Below are positions 52,104-56,836 of a DNA stretch of 56,836 nucleotides, piece by piece (the stretch's first letter is position 1; every line of letters starts with the position of its first letter). Origin of the DNA: Planctomycetaceae bacterium (lineage in GTDB: Bacteria; Planctomycetota; Phycisphaerae; UBA1845; UTPLA1). Below the pieces are notes generated by a model. That model was not told where the DNA came from, made no database searches, and saw only the letters and a list, made by a program, of their open reading frames with translations. The stretch covers positions 1 to 56,836 of the forward strand of contig WYBU01000077.1 in the NCBI GenBank assembly GCA_011525745.1. Direction: 5' to 3'. The position numbers and the translations under genes are program-made.

Positions 52104-55100
52104 TTACACGCCGCACACGGCGGTTGTCTCGACACGCGACGTGCGTCGGCGCGATGGCGCTTCGAGGCGCGAATCCTCGAACATCCGGGCGCGCAGGTCG
52201 GCCTCGAACTCCGCAAGCTGGGCCTCGATGCGCGCCAGCTTCTCGCGATGTTGCACCAGTTTCTCGCGGTGCCGCCGCAGGAAGTAGGCGATCGTCTCGA
52301 CGCGAATCTTGATCGAGCCGGTCGGCTTGTTCTCGTCGATGTCCTTGAAGCAGAAATAAGGCGTGCCGCTGTTCTCGACGATTTCCTCGACAACCGTATA
52401 GATCGGCGCATCGTGCCCGCACTTGAAGCTGCTCAGTTCCAGCGCCACCAGGTTGGGATGCCTCGCCGCGTACTTCGCCGCCCACACCTTGCGATTGGTG
52501 TTTTCGCTGTAAGCGTTCTTCCAGGCGTCCTCGATGCTCAGCGGGCTGGCGAACTCGCCGCGGCGCACCTCGTCGCCGAACAGGCGCTCGAGAATGTCCG
52601 GATCGCGCGGCAGCGAGTCCATCGTGAACACCGGATAGCCGGCCTTTTGCAGCTCGTCGGGAATCTCGTGGCAGACGCCCGGATCGTTGTGATACGGCCG
52701 TGTCAACAGCACGATGCCGATGCCGTCCTCTCGTTCCAGCCGGTCGAGCACTTCGCGGGCGCGGCGGCGATGGTCGTCGTTGAAGCGATCGTAGTACTCC
52801 CAGGCGGCGCGACAGGCGCGCACGTTTTCTTCTTCCGACAATCCCAGCTTGTCGCGGAATTCCTGGTACATCTGCCGCGCCAGCAGCGGCGGATCGTCGA
52901 AGTTGACGAAGGTGTCGAGATATTGCAGGCCGAACTCGGCGAACAGATCGCCTTCCTTGGTGAACGCCGCCTTGACCGCCTCGGGCGTGGTGGCGACGGT
53001 CGGGCAGGCGCGGCTGGAGAGCACGTTGTCGAGGAACGTGGGCAGGCCGTCGATCATGGGGAAGAAGATGTAGGTCAACGGTTCTTTCTGAGAGTGCTTG
53101 TGGTAGAGCAGGTTGTGCACGTGCGGAATGCCGATTTTGCTGGGGAAGCAGGGATCGATGGCGCCGCGCTTGGCCCCTTCTTTGTACAGCTCTTCGCTGG
53201 TGTAGTCGCTCCAGACGAGGTTGCGCCACGGCACGCCGAGCGACTCGAAATAGGCCATGAACCAGGGGGCCATCGAATACATGTTGAGCACGCGCGGCAT
53301 GCCGATGCGGACCTCGCCGCGCCGCCGCATCAGCTCGATGCGGCGCTCGATGTCCTTGCGGTTGAGCATGTTGCGCCAGGTCAGCGTCGGCGGAGCATCG
53401 GCGATGACTGGCACGCCGGTGGGCTTGAACGCCTCGCGCGCGGCGATCTCGGCGAAATTCGGATTGGCCTCCTTGACGGCGTCCAGCCCCTTCTTGATTT
53501 CGCGCATGTCGCTGACGTCTTCGACTGTGCCCTTTTCGCAGGTGGCAATGATGAGGCGTTGCTCGCCGGCGGCGAGCGGAACCTTGGACTTTGACTTCGT
53601 CGTTGCCGGCTTGGGGGCCTCGGCCGCGGCGGCTTGACTGTCCGACGCGGCGGCGGCCGGCCGGGCCTCTTCGCTGCCGTGCTTGATGCGCGTCGGGTGG
53701 CCGGCTTCCGGTCCCATCTTCATGATCTGCGACGACAGGCTGACAAGTACGCCGTCGTTGCCCGGCTGCTTCGCCGCCTCGTTGCTTTCCCCGCCGGTTT
53801 TCACGTCAATAAACGTCCGCAGACACTTGTTCTTGCAGAAATAGCAGCGCGTGTTTTCGTTGCGCGTCGTGCGATACTCGATCGACTGCACGCGCTTCAG
53901 ACCGATGAAGCTGGTTCGATGACCCAGCTCGAAATACATGCGGTGCGCCTCGACCGCGCAGCCGATGGCGCCGGCCTCGCCGCAGTGCTGATGCACGATC
54001 ACATTGGGCTTCACGTTCATGCCGCGGAAGCGCGACTCGATGAAATCGACCTGCGCCTTGACCGCCGCCAGGTTGTGCTGCGTGCCGCCCTGAAGCACGA
54101 ACGTCGTGCCGAGCTTGGCCAGATTCGGAATCTGCGACACGTAGAGCCAGATGTTCTTCGGCAGCACGTCGCACAGGCCGGCCATGATCTCGTTGGGGGC
54201 CCAGCCCTGGCGCTGGAAGTCGACGATGTCGGACTGCATGAAAACCGCGCAGCCGTAGCCGAACTGCGGCATGGCCTGGGCCGAGAAGGCGATGTCGGCG
54301 AACTCCTCGACCTTGAAACCGAAGCCCTGGGCGGTGCTCTGGAGGAAGTATCCGTTGCCGGCGGAGCACTGCGTATTGAGCTTGAAGTCCTTGACCTGGC
54401 CGTGCTTGAGGATGATGAGCTTGATGTCCTGCCCGCCGACGTCGACGATGACGTCGGTGTCGGGGTAGAAGTGCAGCCCGGCCTGCGTATGAGCGACGGT
54501 CTCGACCAGAGCCACGTCGGCCTGGAGCACGTCGCGCAGAATGTCCTTGGCGTAGCCGGTCGTGCCGACGCCGAGCACCTCGAGCGTGCAATCCTGCTCT
54601 TCGATCTGACGCTGGAGATGCGCGACGATTTCCATCGTGTCTTCGATGGGGTTGCCCTTGCTGAGCTGATAGGCCTTGGCGATAACGTTGCGGTCTTCGT
54701 CGAGCAGGCAGCCCTTGGTGCTGGTGCTGCCACCGTCGAGGCCGATGAACGCCCGCACGGTCGTGCCTGGGGCGAATTTCTTCGGCGACCAGGGCTTTTT
54801 CTTGTAACGATCGCGAAACGACTCCAGCTCGTCGCGGCCCTTGACCAGTCCGGCCGCGCCGGCGGCCTTCTTCTCCTCGACGCGGCCGACGTCGAGGTAC
54901 CAATTCAGCTCGTCGAGGCCGCGGAAGACGCCCTGATTGGGGTTGTCGGCGATTTCGATCTTGGCGTATTCGACTGCGCCGATGGCGGCGAAATACTGGG
55001 CGTTGTCGGGTACGACGATCAGTTCTTCGATGGGTTTGGCCTCGTCGAACGGCACCTTCCGCTCTTTCCAGACGACCGGGATGTTGTGCCGCCAGCAGTC

Positions 55101-56006
55101 GCGCATGCCCTTGATGTAGCAGTTGGGTCCGCCGAGCAGCAGCACCTGCGGGCGGAGCGTATGACCGCGCGTCAGCACCGAAAGGTTCTGCTGAATGATG
55201 CTCTCGAACAGCGACGCCATCAGCTCATCCGGCGGCACGCCCTGCTTTTGCAGACCGTTTATGTCCGTTTCGGCGAAGACGCCGCACTTGCCGGCGACGG
55301 GGTGCAGCTTGAGGCCCACATAGCCCATGTTGCACAGTTCGGCGGCGGGAATCTTGAGCTTGGCGTTGATCTTGTCGATGACCGCGCCGGTGCCGCCGGC
55401 GCACTTGTCGTTCATCGACGGGATTTTTTTCTTCTTGCCGGTCTGCTCGTCGGGTTTGAAAACGATGATTTTGGCGTCCTGCCCGCCCAGCTCGACGACC
55501 GACTGCACGTCGGGATAGAGCTTTTCGACGGCGAGCGAGACGGCGTTGACTTCCTGCACGAACTTCGCGCCGATTCGCCGGCCGATGCTCGATCCGCCCG
55601 AGCCGGTCATGAAGACGCGAAAAGCGTTGCGCGGCACGTCGGGGAATTTCTCGGCGATCTGGCCGAACATCTCGACGCACTTCTCGGGTTGGCGCGTGTC
55701 GTGCCGCTGGTAGTCCTTGGCGAGGATTTCGTCCGTGATCGGATCGACGACGACGTACTTGACGGTCGTGCTGCCGACATCGAGGCCGATCAACAGGCCC
55801 TGGGGATGCTTCTCGGTGCCGGCGAACGGAAGGTCTTCAATGACAGGTCGACTCTGCGCCGCCTTGACCAGGCCGACGTTAATCTGCACCAGCCCCGCCG
55901 CGGCGCCGTCCTTGGGTTCGCCCTTCGTCGAGCAGCCGCAGCCGCCGCCGGAAGAGCAGCCGCCGCCGTGTCCGTGATCTGCTTCGAGTTTCGTCACTTG
56001 TGTCAT
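52104..56006 (-). CDS. giant acyl-CoA dehydratase activase-related protein: two ASKHA domains plus dehydratase-like domain
   Basis: 1300 residues from ATG 56006. A His/Cys-rich N-terminus (HGHGGGCSSGGGCGCS, residues 11-26) may bind metal. Activase domain 1: GLDVGSTTVKYVVVD (about 74), ELGGQDAKII, NDKCAGGTGAVID, GKCGVFAETD. Activase domain 2: GLDGGSTSTKGCLLDE (about 420), DVGGQDIKLI, NTQCSAGNGYFLQ, YGCAVFMQSD. A four-Cys-like CYFCKNKC follows (about 730), then an Ala/Lys-rich linker and a BcrC/HgdB-like (DUF2229-type) region with GMPRVLNMYSMAPWFMAYFE, PCFPSKIGIPHVHNLLYHK, LTRPYHNDPGVCHEIPDELQ, LSSFKCGHDAP and PYFCFKDIDENKPTGSIKIR. Fused activase/dehydratase proteins of this length are widespread in anaerobes but unassigned. 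It lies 28 kb from the aromatic operon. Confidence 0.8.
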   Translation of the reverse strand: MTQVTKLEADHGHGGGCSSGGGCGCSTKGEPKDGAAAGLVQINVGLVKAAQSRPVIEDLPFAGTEKHPQGLLIGLDVGSTTVKYVVVDPITDEILAKDYQRHDTRQPEKCVEMFGQIAEKFPDVPRNAFRVFMTGSGGSSIGRRIGAKFVQEVNAVSLAVEKLYPDVQSVVELGGQDAKIIVFKPDEQTGKKKKIPSMNDKCAGGTGAVIDKINAKLKIPAAELCNMGYVGLKLHPVAGKCGVFAETDINGLQKQGVPPDELMASLFESIIQQNLSVLTRGHTLRPQVLLLGGPNCYIKGMRDCWRHNIPVVWKERKVPFDEAKPIEELIVVPDNAQYFAAIGAVEYAKIEIADNPNQGVFRGLDELNWYLDVGRVEEKKAAGAAGLVKGRDELESFRDRYKKKPWSPKKFAPGTTVRAFIGLDGGSTSTKGCLLDEDRNVIAKAYQLSKGNPIEDTMEIVAHLQRQIEEQDCTLEVLGVGTTGYAKDILRDVLQADVALVETVAHTQAGLHFYPDTDVIVDVGGQDIKLIILKHGQVKDFKLNTQCSAGNGYFLQSTAQGFGFKVEEFADIAFSAQAMPQFGYGCAVFMQSDIVDFQRQGWAPNEIMAGLCDVLPKNIWLYVSQIPNLAKLGTTFVLQGGTQHNLAAVKAQVDFIESRFRGMNVKPNVIVHQHCGEAGAIGCAVEAHRMYFELGHRTSFIGLKRVQSIEYRTTRNENTRCYFCKNKCLRTFIDVKTGGESNEAAKQPGNDGVLVSLSSQIMKMGPEAGHPTRIKHGSEEARPAAAASDSQAAAAEAPKPATTKSKSKVPLAAGEQRLIIATCEKGTVEDVSDMREIKKGLDAVKEANPNFAEIAAREAFKPTGVPVIADAPPTLTWRNMLNRKDIERRIELMRRRGEVRIGMPRVLNMYSMAPWFMAYFESLGVPWRNLVWSDYTSEELYKEGAKRGAIDPCFPSKIGIPHVHNLLYHKHSQKEPLTYIFFPMIDGLPTFLDNVLSSRACPTVATTPEAVKAAFTKEGDLFAEFGLQYLDTFVNFDDPPLLARQMYQEFRDKLGLSEEENVRACRAAWEYYDRFNDDHRRRAREVLDRLEREDGIGIVLLTRPYHNDPGVCHEIPDELQKAGYPVFTMDSLPRDPDILERLFGDEVRRGEFASPLSIEDAWKNAYSENTNRKVWAAKYAARHPNLVALELSSFKCGHDAPIYTVVEEIVENSGTPYFCFKDIDENKPTGSIKIRVETIAYFLRRHREKLVQHREKLARIEAQLAEFEADLRARMFEDSRLEAPSRRRTSRVETTAVCGV

Positions 56007-56570
56007 TTGTGCAACTCAATTGGATGTTCGACCAATAACCGTGTCGTACGATGCCGAGACTCTTGCATGATGCGGACCCCCCGACACGCCGACGTATTCT
56101 TCACGTTGTGTCGCTTGCCGAGCGCGAGGACATCGAGGCATCGGGGAAGCTGTGCGCGCGTCCGAATTCGATCGAAGGCAAGCACTTGTGGTTGTCGCTC
56201 GACCACGCACGCAATATCCGCGAAATGCTGATAATGCGCCGTTAGGAGGAAGATCGTTCGGCGGCCCAACCGTTGCTGCGCGGTGCGACGTGCAGTTTCC
56301 GGCCGATGAAGCGCCCGACGAGTTTCTGAACGCCGGAGCGCGCTTTGAGCCTTTCGAAGGCCGGCCGTCGCGGGCTACCTCGTCGGCCGCGTCGCGGGCT
56401 GGTTCGTGCGTGACGTGATCCTGACGCGCGACAAAATCGGCGCGCTGACGGCGGGGCTGCTGGACAGCACTGCCGACGCCACCGGCAGAATCAATCTGAC
56501 TGACTGGGCTACGGAGCACGCATCGACCCTCGGTCATCGTTACGCCAGCGAACTCGCCCGGCGGCAGTTG
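56007..56570. other. region of decayed coding sequence
   Basis: No intact gene. Frames at 56051-56245 (DIEASGKLCARPNSIEGKHL) and about 56290-56360 (FPADEAPDEFLNAGARFEPF) look like remnants of something once coding, but I do not recognise them. The end of an epimerase-like gene follows at 56355-56566. Confidence 0.4.
56355..56566 (+). pseudogene. C-terminal remnant of an NAD-dependent epimerase-like protein
   Basis: The frame reads GYLVGRVAGWFVRDVILTRD, then LTAGLLDSTADATGRINLTD and HASTLGHRYASELARR, which I associate with the C-terminus of planctomycete SDR/epimerase-family proteins. An in-frame stop lies just upstream and nothing of the cofactor-binding part is present. The recognition is from memory and modest. 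Confidence 0.4.
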
Positions 56571-56572
56571 CC

Positions 56573-56836
56573 AGGTGGGTCGAGTACGACCCACCCTACG
56601 AAAATCACGGTAGGGTGGGTGGTACTCCACCCACCCTTCTTACGTCCCGTGCAATCTGTAGGGTGGGTGGTACTCCACCCACCATTCGTCTTGCGTCCCG
56701 TGCAATCACGGTGGGTCGAGTACGACCCACCCTACGAGAATCACGCGCATGCCATTCTTACGTCCCGTGCAATCACTGTAGGATGGGTGGTACTCCACCC
56801 ACCATTCGTCTTACGTCCCGTGCAATCACGGTAGGG
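56573..56836. repeat. array of GGGTGG/CCACCC hairpin repeats, continuing past the window edge
   Basis: Five or more palindromes alternate between two types: GGGTGGtactCCACCC (about 56613, 56662, 56782) and GGTGGGTCGagtaCGACCCACC (about 56574, 56710). They are separated by a shared spacer containing ACGTCCCGTGCAATCAC. A further GTAGGG begins at the last bases of the window. Confidence 0.9.

Noticed and set aside
53634..56231. 865-codon plus-strand frame opposite the giant activase
   Set aside because: Antisense shadow; the composition is that of a reverse-complemented coding frame.
56051..56245. 64-residue frame as a toxin (HYD1 or DarT-like)
   Set aside because: Similarity is only impressionistic, the frame is short and surrounded by decayed sequence.
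56016..56630. 204-codon minus-strand frame at the window end
   Set aside because: It runs through the hairpin array and the decayed region without recognisable motifs.

Overview
The window is high-GC bacterial DNA that looks like a planctomycete. The lineage call is an inference from several signs: a small membrane protein with the CRTCGYDLRG zinc ribbon common in that phylum, a 23S-intervening-sequence-type four-helix protein, an ECF sigma factor beside a WD40 Ser/Thr kinase, RHS proteins riddled with short repeats, and many palindromic intergenic repeats (GCACGGGCTggaAGCCCGTGC type, CACAGCCG..CGGCTGTG type, GGGTGGtactCCACCC type). No rRNA or other strong phylogenetic marker is present.

Layout. 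1-2.9 kb is accessory DNA: the tail of an ISL3-type transposase, RHS fragments, an RHS-core protein with a Cys-rich tip coupled to a small membrane protein, and an array of sixteen 27-bp repeats. 3.0-4.7 kb holds a YtcJ-like amidohydrolase. 5.2-24.5 kb is one long minus-strand gene train for anaerobic aromatic degradation. In transcription order it reads oah, SDR, dch, had, hemerythrin, a single-subunit 2-hydroxyacyl-CoA dehydratase-like protein, its activase, a three-part fusion (ketopantoate-reductase-like + DUF2889 + acyl-CoA ligase), thiolase, a FadN-like dehydrogenase/hydratase, then the four subunits of an ATP-dependent (class I) benzoyl-CoA reductase. A broken four-helix-protein gene sits inside the reductase genes. 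A divergent TetR regulator at 24.65 kb has a perfect 16-bp palindrome just downstream of a promoter-like sequence for oah. On the plus strand, 25.4-31.5 kb encodes a xanthine-dehydrogenase-family enzyme related to 4-hydroxybenzoyl-CoA reductase (FAD subunit, DUF488 protein, fused Fe-S/Mo subunit) and a HemN-like radical SAM protein.

31.8-51.7 kb is mostly housekeeping and envelope or regulatory material: topA with six zinc ribbons, a PpiD/SurA-like chaperone, a BatA/VWA protein, an ECF sigma/kinase-WD40 pair, a sulfatase-superfamily lipoprotein, an SLC13 transporter, an ECF sigma/membrane protein/lipoprotein unit, tRNA-Arg(CCG), and a TPR protein. 52.1-56.0 kb encodes a 1300-residue protein with two activase domains and a dehydratase-like domain. 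The window ends in decayed gene remnants and an array of hairpin repeats.

How it fits together (inference from family knowledge): the ligase would make an aromatic or alicyclic CoA thioester, and the Mo enzyme could remove a ring hydroxyl or hydroxylate a substrate. BcrABCD would reduce benzoyl-CoA to the 1,5-dienoyl-CoA. Dch, Had and Oah would take this to 3-hydroxypimelyl-CoA, and the FadN-like protein and thiolase would finish the beta-oxidation. No ferredoxin, ferredoxin reductase or glutaryl-CoA dehydrogenase gene is in the window. The most novel part is the middle block at 14.4-20.0 kb: a second, single-subunit dehydratase/activase pair translationally coupled to the three-domain fusion protein.
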